DNA of 64,000 nt from assembly GCA_022695795.1 (NCBI GenBank), contig MU404055.1:1240001-1304000 (forward strand), written 5' to 3'. Both the position numbers and the translations under genes were made by a program. Positions 35,102 through 49,189 of this stretch are shown piece after piece; positions within the stretch are counted from its first letter, which is position 1; each line of letters starts with the position of its first letter. The notes beneath the pieces were generated by a model. That model did not search any database, was not told the DNA's origin, and worked only from the letters and a program-made list of their open reading frames with translations. This DNA comes from Biscogniauxia marginata (lineage: Eukaryota > Ascomycota > Sordariomycetes > Xylariales > Xylariaceae).

Positions 35102-37464
35102 TCAGAAAGCCGTACGCCCCGTCTTCACGCTCCCGAGGTGCCCCAGGTCCGCCATCCGCTCGAGCATGTTCCAGAGCATGAAGTCACAGCCCCGCCGCGC
35201 GACGACGTTGACGGTGACGGGGACCATCTCGGACACGAAGGTGACGTTGCTCGCGTACGGGACCTGGCCGATCGGCACCGTGACGTCGACGCAGCCGTAG
35301 ATGGGGCAGAGACTGGCGCCGCTGATGCCCGCGCCGGGGGGCGTGACGGCCAGGAACGCCGTGGTCTCCGGCCACGCGTTGAGGTCCTCCTCGCGGTAGC
35401 TCGGCCGGCCGCCCGTGCCGATGTCCCAGAGCATGACGGCCTCGCTGCAGGACTCGGGCGTCGCGGTCAGCACTTCCGACTCGAACCACTCGACCGCCGC
35501 GCGCTTGGTCGCCAGCGCCGTGTCGTACAGGTCTGCCGTGAAGTAGGTCTCGTTGTATGTGACCCACCCGGTGCGCCGCGCCACGTCTATGGGCGGGAAG
35601 CGTCCGTCGTAGCGGGCGGCCCAGGCGCTGATTAGCGGCTTCCCCACTTCCTGGTATTGGGTCATGCTGTTGAGGACGCTTGTGGCGTTGGTTAGGACAT
35701 CGTACTTGGGCACATCGTCCGTGGTGTTGCCCACGAGGGCGGTAAGGTTGAGGTTCTCGACGCTCATGTCGAATGCCGCGCTCATATTTCGTATGAAAGA
35801 CTGCAATATTTCCTCGGCAGCCGGGTTCGCGAGGGGCAGGTAATCAGTGAGGTATAGGATACGCTTGGGGAACGCGTACGAGTCGGGCGCCTCGAGGGGC
35901 GAGAGGCCCGTTACGGAGGGGTCCTCGTGCATTTCGGGTACGTACCAATGCTTCGCGAAGTGCACCCAGTCATGTACGTCGCGGGAGAATATACCGGCCG
36001 TATCCGTGGCCGCTCCCAAAGGCATAACGTTCTTAAGCGTCATGAGACCTTGACTTGGGCGGTTCCCGAAAGTTCCCGACACGGCGGCCGGCCTCCGCAT
36101 CGAGGACCCCGTGTCCGAGCCGATGGCGTAATCGAGCCAGTCGTATGCCGCTACCGCGCACCCGCCACCGGACGAGGATGCGGAGCACGTCAGCCAGCCG
36201 TCGCCGCGCGGGTTGAACGGACTGCAGAAAAGGGGGTCAGTAATTGCTATATTTGGAATATTTTTAACTCGTGAAACATGTCTCGGGAGCAAAAACTCAT
36301 ATAACTAGCCCGAATAGGTATGTTTTGCTCATGAGATAAGCTACAAGGGGCAATAAAGAACTCCAAAATTAGCTCACTAGTGCTCATCCTGCCACCCCCA
36401 TGGATCGGCGCCGGACGCGAACTGGGCGAGCTTGTACTTGCCGACGAGGACAGCGCCCAAGTCAACGATGCGTTGGATAGATGGCGCCGAGTGGTTAGCG
36501 ATCTCAGTAATCTCCGCCCATGCCTGGCTGCCACCGGACGTGACGAGGCCCTTCATGTCAAATAGGTCCTTGATGGCGACTCTACGGCCCGCGAGGGGTC
36601 GCGGGTCGCCCCAGCTGTAGATCCGCGAAGGAACCGGGATCATCGGGTCCCAGAATCGCGATTGGAAGATCTCGACTGGGTAGAAAGTGCCCTCGCCGTC
36701 GTTGGACTCGTACGTGCCGTAAAGGAAGTCCCGGTAGGAGTCGCGGTACAGCCGATACACCGCGCCGAAGGCTACCGAGTCCTCGGATATCGACGCGGCG
36801 TACGGGCCGGCCGTGAGAGTAGTCCCGTCCGGCGCAGCTAAGTAAGTCGCTACTAAACCCGAAGAAGCTATGAGTATTGTCTATCAGTTTAACTATTCTG
36901 AAAATCCCTGCTAGCTTGTAGAAGGTCACACATACCCTCGCTTCCTTCAAAGCTCGTATCCAAAAACAGGTATCTTGGCGCGAGACTTCTTAAATATCCT
37001 CGAGCGCTGGAATCCAAACTCATAGTTTTCGAGGTTACCTTAGTACTGGGAGTCCCGTTTCTCGCCAGGTACACACCCTCTAAAAAATCCTCCGAAAATA
37101 CATCGTCGCCGTCCAAGTAGCTTGCTACCACGCCCTGGAGATACACGCCAGTTACGACCTCGTCGTCGACGAGTATCACCGTGACTGGTACTACCTGAGT
37201 ACCGCCGATTTGGGCTCGGGATTGGTGTGTTATTGCGGTCGAATGATTAAGGCCGACTACCGCCTCGGGGTGCTGTACGTTGGCCAGGTACGTCTGGTTG
37301 CCAAGAGTAAACGAGACGCTGCCATGCTGCGTCGTCTGTAAAGGGTTCAATGCTGCGCGTCTTCCTAGCACCGGTGACCCCGCTGTTCCCGGAAACGACC
37401 ATGCCAATGGCCACAGCAAAAGGCTCGCGATCCATAGCTTCGACAACAATAGGGGGGAGATCAT
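35102..37464 (-). CDS. Secreted amidase-signature family protein with extra N-terminal domain
   Basis: Three exons, 37464-36936, 36837-36378 and 36221-35102; introns of 98 bp (GTATGT...TTAG) and 156 bp (GTGAGC...CTGCAG); 702 aa. The protein begins with a signal peptide (about residues 1-24, [19 protein letters not shown]). A non-catalytic domain of about 170 residues follows, of a kind fused to amidases in fungi. The amidase-signature fold comes next: catalytic Lys in [13 protein letters not shown], cis-Ser in CSASSSGGG, nucleophile region [13 protein letters not shown]. Family knowledge: hydrolyses a C-N amide through a Ser-cisSer-Lys triad. The GSS in place of the commoner GGS around the nucleophile is a modest deviation. 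Substrate unknown; secretion suggests extracellular or lumenal amides. The middle intron divides the segment immediately before the Ser-rich signature. Confidence 0.9.
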
Positions 37465-39771
37465 ATTGACTATTGAGCCGCTCCCTTGTCAGGGCCTGTC
37501 GACAAAAGTCGAAGAGAACCCCATCTCGTCCACGCAGGCTAGGAGAGCTACTCATTTATACTCGACTCTCCTAGTGATAGGTAAGCGGGTAATCATACCG
37601 GTGCCGATCCTATTCCTAGTCTGTTCAATCGCGAGGCGCGGGAGAGTCTTATCAGCACTCGCTGGCTACCCCGCTAGATGTTGGGGCTGCATATTACAAC
37701 TTAGTCGTTGCCAATGAATGTATAGATGGCTTCTCGGGAACTTGGAGCCGGTATCGTGCATATCGATCCAACTCGAGCTATATAACATCTTGCATATGCT
37801 ATAGTCTCAAAGGTACAGGAGCTATGGCAATAGTGTCGTCATGAATGCATCTCTTGGCGTCTCTACTGAAGTATCAATAGCTAACGTTATCGGTAGGGTT
37901 GTCCTCTTGGAGAAGCTTATTTATTAGTGCAGCCTCCCCTGCTTGCGTAGAAGCGGGTGATCCCGAAAAGGGGGGGAGTGGGTACAGCGTAGAGTCCAGT
38001 AGATACCTGTCTACCTTATATCCAACGTGAGAGAGGTTGCATGGGCCTGAAGCTAACACGGATCAGTCTCCAAGATCTCGTTGTAGATTGTAGAAATCCA
38101 CTAGCATACTATTCACATAGTTAAGAGTTTTGCTTGGATTTGAGAATCTCATCTAGTACGTACCTGGTATTCCTAGCATTCACTGTGTATATATTTACCC
38201 CGGGGTCTGATCATCATCTGCCATCACAATCCTTATGTGGAACTGAAAAGCTGAAGAGCGATTTTATACCAGCGCTTTCTAACCGAGTTGGTGACTAAGG
38301 TAGTTCTCGACATGCGAAATGGAGCCCCTTAGTTCACTGTCCGTCGCGGCTGCGGCAGTCCAGTTACTTACTTGACTTCGGGATGCGTGTCCTTGTCGAC
38401 ACGCGCGAGGCGTACCGGTCTACGTGTGGAACACAAACCACAACGATATTGCGCTGTCACGGGTCGCCACAGACTTTATTTAGCACGCTCACCGTGGACA
38501 TCGAATCGAAGCTGGGGGGGCTACCCCGACAGCAGCGGGAACATGTCGGGGTACCGAGGACACGGAGAGTGTACTAATCGAAGATGCCGAACTGACGGTG
38601 ACATGTAAGTTTAGCAAGAAAGGATTGATCGTACCTGGCGGCATCAGTTATTAGCTAAAGATTAGGTAGGTAGGTAACAATCTTGCTTCGGATGTCGTTA
38701 CTATGCGACTAGGGACTACTAGCTAGCATCAACAGCCGGGAAGAAGGAATAATGAATGAGAGGCTAAATCCTCTGCCGAGAAAAGGGGAAGAGGGGGGAG
38801 GGAATGAAGAAAGTTGTAACACGTGGAAGGCGAAAATATACCTAAGGTAAATTTCGACTAGGCGGACCAAGATGCTCTTACGAAAGCGTATTAAATAGAA
38901 GTAGGATTCGGAAGATTAGCTGGTACATATACCTAAGAATTCACGCACGTAGACGCAAGGCACGGCGTTCCGGATTGGCAATGGGTTGTTTCTTTCAGAG
39001 CCAGGGTGGTTATCTGGAGGTGTGTCAAATCTATATCCGTGTATAGGTATATATATGATGGATGCAAGAGAGGTGAAAGTGAGAGGGATTGAGGGTCGGC
39101 GGGCATCCAAATTTATACATAAGTACGTAGTATCTGCCGTGACACGCCTTATGCCATCTCGCCTTCCCCAATGAAAACAGATACATATTACATCATGGCT
39201 GTATTTGGAATAACGGATCGATAATGACCTAATACTACAACATAAACCAGGTCCACCTTCATTAGGTAGGTACTTACACGTACCTATAGTACCTATAGTA
39301 CCTATTAGCTTATATAAGAGAATTATGCATCATGTCAAGACTCTGCGCCAGGTGTTTTGAGGTAAATTTATTAGGTACTCATGTCATAGTCATTTAACTA
39401 GTTACTTTCATTACTAATCTAATAACAAGCTAACCTAGCGGGATCGAGCCGCTATGTATATAGCCAGTCCTCTAAACTGCGCCGATGCGCCAACTCTACA
39501 TGTAGGTAGTCCTCTATGATATACAGTCGAGTTCAGCCACTTCTAACCTCAACATACCGCCAGATCGTAAACTTCGGGCCTTGGCGACTATTGCTACTAC
39601 TTCTACTTGGACATGACTCGCACCAAAACGGTCACTCCCTCTGGGAATATCCGAGGTATAGCAGCTGCCTTGGATGTGACATTCCTTCTAAGTGTTTTTC
39701 TCGTCTAGTAGATGATCCCTGAGCGCTGTTCTAAGCCGGAAGGCTACATTGGAACGACATCACCGAGTCGT
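37465..39771. other. Intergenic region, no gene seen
   Basis: About 2.3 kb upstream of the amidase gene and downstream of prp43. Contains TAGGTAGGTAGG and GTACCTATAGTACCTATAGTACC blocks (38,665; 39,263-39,305) and a tRNA-like A-box/B-box pair near 39,436-39,492. A 64-codon ATG frame at 38,383 looks fortuitous. Confidence 0.45.
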
Positions 39772-42225
<2,454 letters not shown>

Positions 42226-42406
42226 ATTGAGTTGCCTACACCAAAAGGCAGGGAGGGGAGGATAAGTGCGAAAAGCAGTCGCTGCGAGACTCCAAATTCG
42301 ATGTTCCTGAAAACGCGACGAGGCTGAGAAGTGAAAAAAAACAAGCGGGTCTCAACGTTGGAAAACTGAATGCCGACTGCCAACGTAACGACAAAAATAA
42401 AGACGA

Positions 42407-42430
42407 CGATAACGATAACGATAACGATAA
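42407..42430. repeat. (GATAAC)n hexanucleotide microsatellite
   Basis: Four consecutive GATAAC units about 190 bp upstream of the prp43 start codon. Confidence 0.9.
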
Positions 42431-42619
42431 TGGCAAGACTGGGGTAAAGTTAAGTGGTTTGATTGGCTAGTATTGGGTTATGGTGGTGGCGTGTGCACTG
42501 GACCATAAATTTGGAATTATCCCTAGCAGTCGGATACCTAGGAGGTAGGTAGTACTGTGGGGGTGATCAATGCACCCAGGGTTTAAACGCAAATTTTCGA
42601 TAGCTACACCAGATTCTCT

Positions 42620-43098
42620 AGACCATCACAGTTACAACCCACATTCGTTTCCTTTTGGTTTGCTTCATCCAATTCAACATGGTGAGAATCTCGTTCCTTC
42701 TCCAGGGAGGCGATCTAGGAGTCTTTTTGTTGCGTCAATTGGTTGATTCGATCTTCCAGTTTTCGTTCCAGAGCTGCGATTTGACCATCCTTTTCTTGCT
42801 CCAACTTGGCGATTCGGTCTTGTTTTTCCTGTTGGCTATCAGATTTGAGTAGATTATATTCTCGATCTTTGGTCGTAATGATCTCTTCGACTCTCTGATT
42901 AGCTTGCTGAGTGACTTCATCGATTTTATAGTCTCTCTCTTTTTTGAGTTCTTCAATTCGAGAATCCCTTTCTCGCTTGAGCTCATCGATCCGAGAATCC
43001 TTCTCTTTAGTAGTCCGGTCTAGACTAGTCTGCAGCTGGGTTACCTGTGAAGTAAGGCTTGTGATGTTTTGTTGCCTTTCAGTACCTATAAACGTGAA
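42620..43098 (-). pseudogene. Coiled-coil ORF fragment with internal stop, no start codon
   Basis: Reading leftwards from about 43,098 the frame is open with a strongly charged heptad pattern: SQVTQLQTSLDR, KEKDSRIDELKRERDSRIEE, KIDEVTQQANQRVEE, AKLEQEKDGQIAALERKLED. A TAG interrupts it at about 42,718, and the same frame continues as IASLEKERDSHHVELDEA before ending near 42,620. There is no upstream ATG in frame. This amount of uninterrupted coiled-coil is hard to obtain by chance, so I read it as a fragment or decayed copy of a coiled-coil gene. An unseen 5' exon and an intron around the TAG remain possible. Confidence 0.5.
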
Positions 43099-43847
43099 TA
43101 CCTACCTACATAGGTGCATACCTAACATATATGGGAGGTACATATCGCAGCTGATGAGGTACTGTTCAAGCAGCTGATGACCCTTCTAATGGACATCGAA
43201 CAGGTAGGTTAGGCAGTTCATGATATACATCACATTTACGTAGCTACGTGATACCTATCTTAGACTCATATAAATAGCACTCGGAATAATATACCTATGT
43301 ATGAACACCCGAGTCACTCGAAATGCATATGTCGGGTACCTACCTAGGTGTATTAATATCCATCCACAACTTGTACTCCTACAAGACCCGCACATGTAAT
43401 ATTCGCTGGAAACAACGCGTTGGGTTTATTAGTACACTTATAGAGCTGTCTGGAATCTCGGAAGCAGAGCATTCGCTCCATTTCACTACTATACATCAGT
43501 TGGGGTTTTTTTACCGTCCAGACCCCGCTACCCTATAGATCCCAATCATGACTGAACGAGAAAGGGAGAAACCCGCCGATACCGCCTGGTCGTCCAACCA
43601 TAAAAACAGAGCCATCCTAGCCACCTGGTTTGTGCTTGGGGTGAACTTGGGTTGAAATAAAGCAAAACAGAAGAAGAAGACTTCGCAGCTTGGATATATC
43701 CCTTATCATCAACCTTGCCCTTGGCTTCGCAACGCCAGAACGCCCAGAAGAGGAAGAAAACTCCTTAGAAGGCTAATTGATGTAGTAAACCATCCACATC
43801 TTCCATTACACGTCCCAGCCTGTAGAATCTCATCGATCTGCAAGCAT

Positions 43848-46800
43848 TCATAATCTAGCAGCTGTACCTAAATATGAGCTGCTAGCTTTCTGCGCATTCC
43901 TTATTATCGTCTCAACTAGCTCCATCGATTCTTCAGTTACTTCCGGGATTTCCTCTGTAGCTGGCACTGATGGCGCCACAGAGCCTACCGCGGGGGCTGT
44001 GACTGGGGCAAATTGTGATGATTGTATTGCGGCTGCTGGGTATTGGGGTATAACGGACGGTGTTCTTGGCTGTAGTTGTACGGCGGGTTGTTGTGGCTGA
44101 GATTGCTGTGCGTAAGCTGACTGTAACTGTTGTGAGGCTGTTGAGAACTGTATGGTATTTGGTTGTGGTACTTGAACGGACGCTGATTGTGGCTGTTGCT
44201 GTACAGGAACTGATTGTAGGGTGACTGGCTGAGACTGTTGCTGTTAGGCACTGTCTGCGGATACTTCTGCCAGAAAGGTCCGCTTACATTACTGGGCTGG
44301 GGCCCTGGATTTGGTAGGTGCCTTGATAACTCTGGTTCTTTATTTGTGGACGTACTCAACGTGTTCGGTGTCGGTTTCGGTGCCGGCGTATTGATAAAGG
44401 CCTGGACGGGAGAAGATGAGTATCTTCTCCCGGGCTGCTCACCAGGTTGCTGTATTTTTCGTAGCACTTCCCATGGTCTAGGAGGAGGTACGTATGTTTG
44501 TCTTGGTGGAACAGATGGCGCCTTTGGAATCGTCGAAGCTACTGTTGCTGTAGGTAGATTGTGGGTTGGAGCTGTCAATGGGGTAGGTGTACTCGGCATG
44601 GATGGTTGAGTACTAGGAGCTCCAGATGTAGTGGGCAGGACCGCCAAAGAGGTCAAATTTAACGACGTTGTGGGAGTCATAGGAATTGAGGAAGTCTTTG
44701 GGGCAGCTTGAGCCGACGAAGGCATCGGGCTCGGCGAAGGCGCCGTCGGAGTCTGTTGTGGAGCGTCCCTAGACTGGTCCTGAAGCTCGGCGGCCCTCTT
44801 CTGAAGCATCGCGGCATAGTGGGCGCGAATTGCTGGGTGTAACTGTGCACCCGAGCCATGATCTAGACCCCAAGAACCGATACTATTAGCCGACGCCCGA
44901 TGGCCTTCAGATTGCCCATCTAACACAGAAGATATTGGCGTTGTCTGCGCTACATGCAAACTCTGGGAGTTGTACGCCGGTCCTGGAGTTGAAACTACCG
45001 GCCGCGACACGCTGGAAGGAGCGGATTGTGATACCGGGCTTGGAGAGTTCATGGAATGTATTGGGGGCACACTATCGCCGAATGAATGCCGAGAGGCCGT
45101 TGGTATTCTAGGGGTTGTACTGCTGCTGAAGCCATTTGATTGCTTCCTTGTTCCAAACAAGGCGTCGGGTGACCTCATGAGGTGAGCACGAAGATTTCCC
45201 TCGTAGCCATTGGTGAAGCCACCCCAATGAGCATAAGGCGTCCTATATTTCGTAGAGTCCCTAACAAATATTAGCACAAATGGCACTACTACGATGGATG
45301 GGGATTGACGTACCGATTATGGTGGACTTGGAAGAATGCATATTTATGCACAATGCTAGGCCGAGGTTCTCTGCTTGCATTTGGTAGGATGACCGACTGG
45401 AGATGACTCCCTAGGGCTTGAGCTGAGGCAGAAGACGATGGTCGAATGGCGGACGAGGTCATCGGCGTATTGAATGATCTGTTAGATGCTGATGAGTTTG
45501 ACCTCGCTCTAGCCTGGGCCTGGAATAGTTGGCCATTCTGTGGCGAGGGCGATGGCCCCAACCCTGGTGGTTGCATAAATCCGTGGCTGAATGGCGATTT
45601 GTTATTCGAGTCGAATCTACCAGATCCATACGAGGCTGGTGGCGTCCTTCTAAATCTAGGATCGGAGCCAAATGCCGTTGTTTGCCCATGCTGACTGCTG
45701 AACGAAGATTTGTTTCGCCTATGGCCATGTTGCTGTGTGGGTGTGGGTCTCGGTGCAGGAGCTGGTTTCGGTGCGTGTTGCAGCGAAGTCGCGGAAGCAG
45801 GTTTGGAGATAGCCTGCTGGTTAGTTTGATGTGGAGTATAGTGTGCAAATTGAGGTTGGCGTGTCTGTTGAGTGGCCTGAGAAGGAGTCTGTGGGGCAAC
45901 GGAAAGAGGTAACGGCGCGACTTGCTGCTGTAGATGAATATACGGGGACGACTTTGGCGCAGCTTGCAGCATATTATAGGGTGAGGGCGTCGGGGTGAAC
46001 TGATGCGTAGTGTACGGCGAAGGCTTCGGCACAAACTGTTGAGCGGTAAAGGCAGACGGGATAAAAGATGGAGTGATAGGATCCCTCGGTTTGTACTGGT
46101 ACGGCTTCTCAAGTTTCAGCGCTCCTGAAGTTGGTGTGTTCAAGGAAAATGCCGACCCGTACGACTTCCGAGGGTGGGCATGCGCTGGAGGAGCTGGTCT
46201 CGGCACGGTGTCCAAGAAATTGCTCTTGGGGTTGTGCTTCGGTTTCTTAGGGTCCTCGGTGTACTGAGGCCGGGCCTCTGTGGAATTTCTTCCAAGGTAG
46301 TACCAGATCTGGTTCTCCTTAGACAGGTCCACCTTCGCTTGAGCTTTATTAGTACAATCGTGATGATTGAATTCTGCCCATGTGAATCCGTCGACAAATG
46401 GCGCGTCGGCGCGTGGCAGCTCCTCCGTGGGTCTCTTTGTCGCGTTGATCTGCTCCTTAGCCTTGCGTGATGTCGGCATGGGAATAGCGTTTGGTGACGC
46501 CTTCTGCAAATGCAAGTCAGCCGGGTCTGGAAGAAGTAACCACTTCCACTCGACTTCAACTCGCTCCCTAGATACTATTAGTAATTGTTGTCTTCCCTTG
46601 TTTGTGTCTCTATCAGCGTACCCGTTAGGTATGATGTCGATGAGGAATGTCTCCTCGTCAGCCCGGTTTTCGGCAATGACTCCAGCGAAGATGTCGCCCC
46701 GGTAGTACTGTAATTGACATATGTCGCCCTTCTTGAGACCTGCAGCAGCCTGTAGCGTTGTCTGGCATCCGTCCAGAGCGTCTCCGTCCAGCTTCCTATC

Positions 46801-49189
46801 ACGCTTCGTTCTATGGAAGCGACAGCTGAACTCAAAGGCCTGTTCCTTGTATTCAGTTCCATCTTCGCCAAAGATCGGGACCTCAGCCTCATCCACCATG
46901 ACTCCGGCAGCGGCAGCGCAGGTCGCGTGATACGATCTAGTACACTTCTTATGAGAGCACTGGAAGCATGCGCCCTTCTTGGAGCGGCAATACAAACACT
47001 TGAGATCCAGGCGGGATTTGCTGATGTTTGTCACGTTGGCGATAACCTCCTTCTCATCGACTATCTCGATCCACGTTTCTGCACCATACAGCGCGCATAT
47101 GCGATGCGCCTTGCGGCCGTCATCAGTAGGTAGCAATTCTTGACCGGGTATATCATGAGGACATAGACAGCAAGGAGGCTCGACGTGATTCTTGAGGCGA
47201 AGACGAACTTTCTTGGTCTTCTTCTCTCCCTTATCAGCTGTTGCACGTTTCCGCTTTCGTCCAGCCTGTCTAAACTTGACGGCATGCGAGGACTGGGGCG
47301 TTGGCATGCCACCATCGAGGTCGTCTTCCTCTTCCTCTTCCTCATCTTCATCTTCCGTTTCTTCGTAATCCGTCTCTTCTCCTCGTAACTTGCGCTCGAT
47401 CTCATAAACATCAACCCATACACTGTCTTGAGCCTGCGCACACTCGCATTTCTTGGCAATCTTTCCCATTGGCAACCAGGAGTCCAGGGCGAAGTTGACG
47501 GCCTCAGCACAGTTATAGCCTAGGTTGTATCCGGAGTGGTATCCATATGGGTAGGTAACGACGAACTCTCCCGGATAGGAAACGCACTTGTTGACTTTGA
47601 TATTAAAATATTGCAACAGATGGTTCGGCGAAATTAAGAAGGCCTTGTGACGAAGAAACTGGTCGCAAGATTTAGCATCAGTAGGCCAGATGGTCTTCAT
47701 TGCTGCCTCGAATCGACGCGCATCCCCCTGCGATATACTGTACCACTGTTTTGGTGCTCCAAAGTGAAGATAGTTGATGCTATATAGATCGACATCTTCC
47801 AGGTGCCACGCAAAAGTCGCCTTCCACATGCCAAGGTAGAGATATGCCGTGTTAACACCCGGGACCTTGGTACCAAGGACATCGAGTAGATTTGGAAGCT
47901 TGTTGAGATTCCAACACTCGGATGAGTCATTGAAAAGTGTCCCGGGGAGGTCGGCGCCGTACAAGGGAGGCGCGTAGGTAAGTGTCTTCCAGTATATTCG
48001 CTCAAGCTCTTCACATCTCTCTGGGGTATAGTCAGAGATATCCATGCGATAGTCGAAATCTTTGAAGGCCTCCTCATCAATCTTGGCTGACCCTTCGCGC
48101 CGAGCGTATTTCCTGCGAGCCGAGGTACTCTGCATCTTTGGTTTGGGTTGCCTCGAACCGCCCATCCGATTAGCTACGGGCGGGGTATCTTCCTCATCGA
48201 CATCTGCGTCTGGGTCCTTCTCTACAGACTCAGCCACTTCCTCAGACGGTCGCGGGGAGACAGGGGTCATGGGTCGTTCTTCCAGCTCCGCCGTAGTATC
48301 TTTCGCTGCACCTCTCTTACCCTTATTCCGCGTAGATCGTCCACGTCGTCTTGTAGCCGGACCGGCCGAGGACGCGGCGGGTTTTGGCTTCGGGGCAGCC
48401 TGCGCGCGCCTCTCTCCTCGTCTTGCTGGCGGTTGGTGCTCGCTCTGGTCGCAGAGCTGTCGCCATTGTGGTAGGTTGTAGGATCGTTGGTGGAGTATGT
48501 TGACCTGTCGGTAGGTGCCATTGGAACCCATGATATCTTGTTTGATAGGTTCCTTTACTCTGATCTGTTTCACCAAGTCCTCGAGTTCAGGCAGGCTATC
48601 CTTCCATTCCTGCGGCGGGATGATCTTGATGATACCCGACTTCATGCCGTAGACATCTACTTTCTCCATCTGTAATGACAGGTTAGTCAGCCCGGTCATC
48701 TATGGCAGTGGGGATGCTGCGACGAGAATTGGACTAATAAAAGGGTGGTTTGCGTTGGCGACGTACAAATTTCTTGAAGTCCTTGAACTGGTACATGGAG
48801 GGCTTGAAGATCGGCACAGTACCAGACCAGTCGTCAGGAGTGACCTCGCCAATATCTTCGTCATTTTCCTTCTCATCTTCTACGGCGGGCGGCGGAGGCG
48901 GAGAGGTGTGCAAGTGTGCCATGTCGGCCTCGAGGGTCGGATCCTCCACATCGCTGAGTTCGGAATCACTATCGTCCAGCTTCATGGCGCTGTTGCTGTC
49001 AGGCGGGGAATGAAGGCCGGTCGGTTTGGGCGACGCGTGGGCCGCATCTTTAACGGTTTGCGGTTGTGCACCAGCAGCTTCGGCATGAGGGTGCTGTTGG
49101 TGCTGGTGGTCCACGTGGTCGTTGTCTTTGTCGGCCAAGGGCGCAGGCTCGGGCGCGGGCGCCAGTGCGGCGGTCGCTTCAGCGGACAT
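43848..49189 (-). CDS. JmjN-JmjC-PHD histone lysine demethylase (KDM4/Rph1-type)
   Basis: Four exons, 49189-48767, 48669-45314, 45260-44288 and 44234-43848; introns of 97, 53 and 53 bp; 1712 aa. Order: acidic disordered N-terminus; JmjN (about 125-170, VPIFKPSMYQFKDFKKF|MEKVDVYG split by intron 1); low-complexity linker; JmjC with Fe(II) ligands in WHLED (His about 428 and the Glu two residues on) and in GYHSGYN (His about 518), then a CEC zinc motif; extended PHD/zinc region (about 640-770, CCLCPHDIPG... CLYCRSKKGACFQCSHKKC); and a long Gln/Pro/Ser-rich tail. Known role: 2-oxoglutarate/Fe(II)-dependent removal of methyl groups from H3K9 and/or H3K36. The last intron (44287-44235, GTAAGC...CAACAG) is easily missed because one frame runs on past it. 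Splicing shifts to a frame ending EESMELVETIIRNAQKAS, which is much more protein-like. Confidence 0.93.

Larger units (their letters stand above)
42226..43847. other. Intergenic region with a hexanucleotide repeat and a broken coiled-coil ORF
   Basis: Promoter side of prp43 and 3' flank of the histone demethylase gene. Besides the two listed items I see TAGGTACCTA-type palindromes (43,080-43,345) and no intact gene. Confidence 0.5.

Noticed and set aside
35036..35635. 199-codon open frame on the + strand
   Set aside because: Antisense shadow of the GC-rich last exon of the amidase gene.
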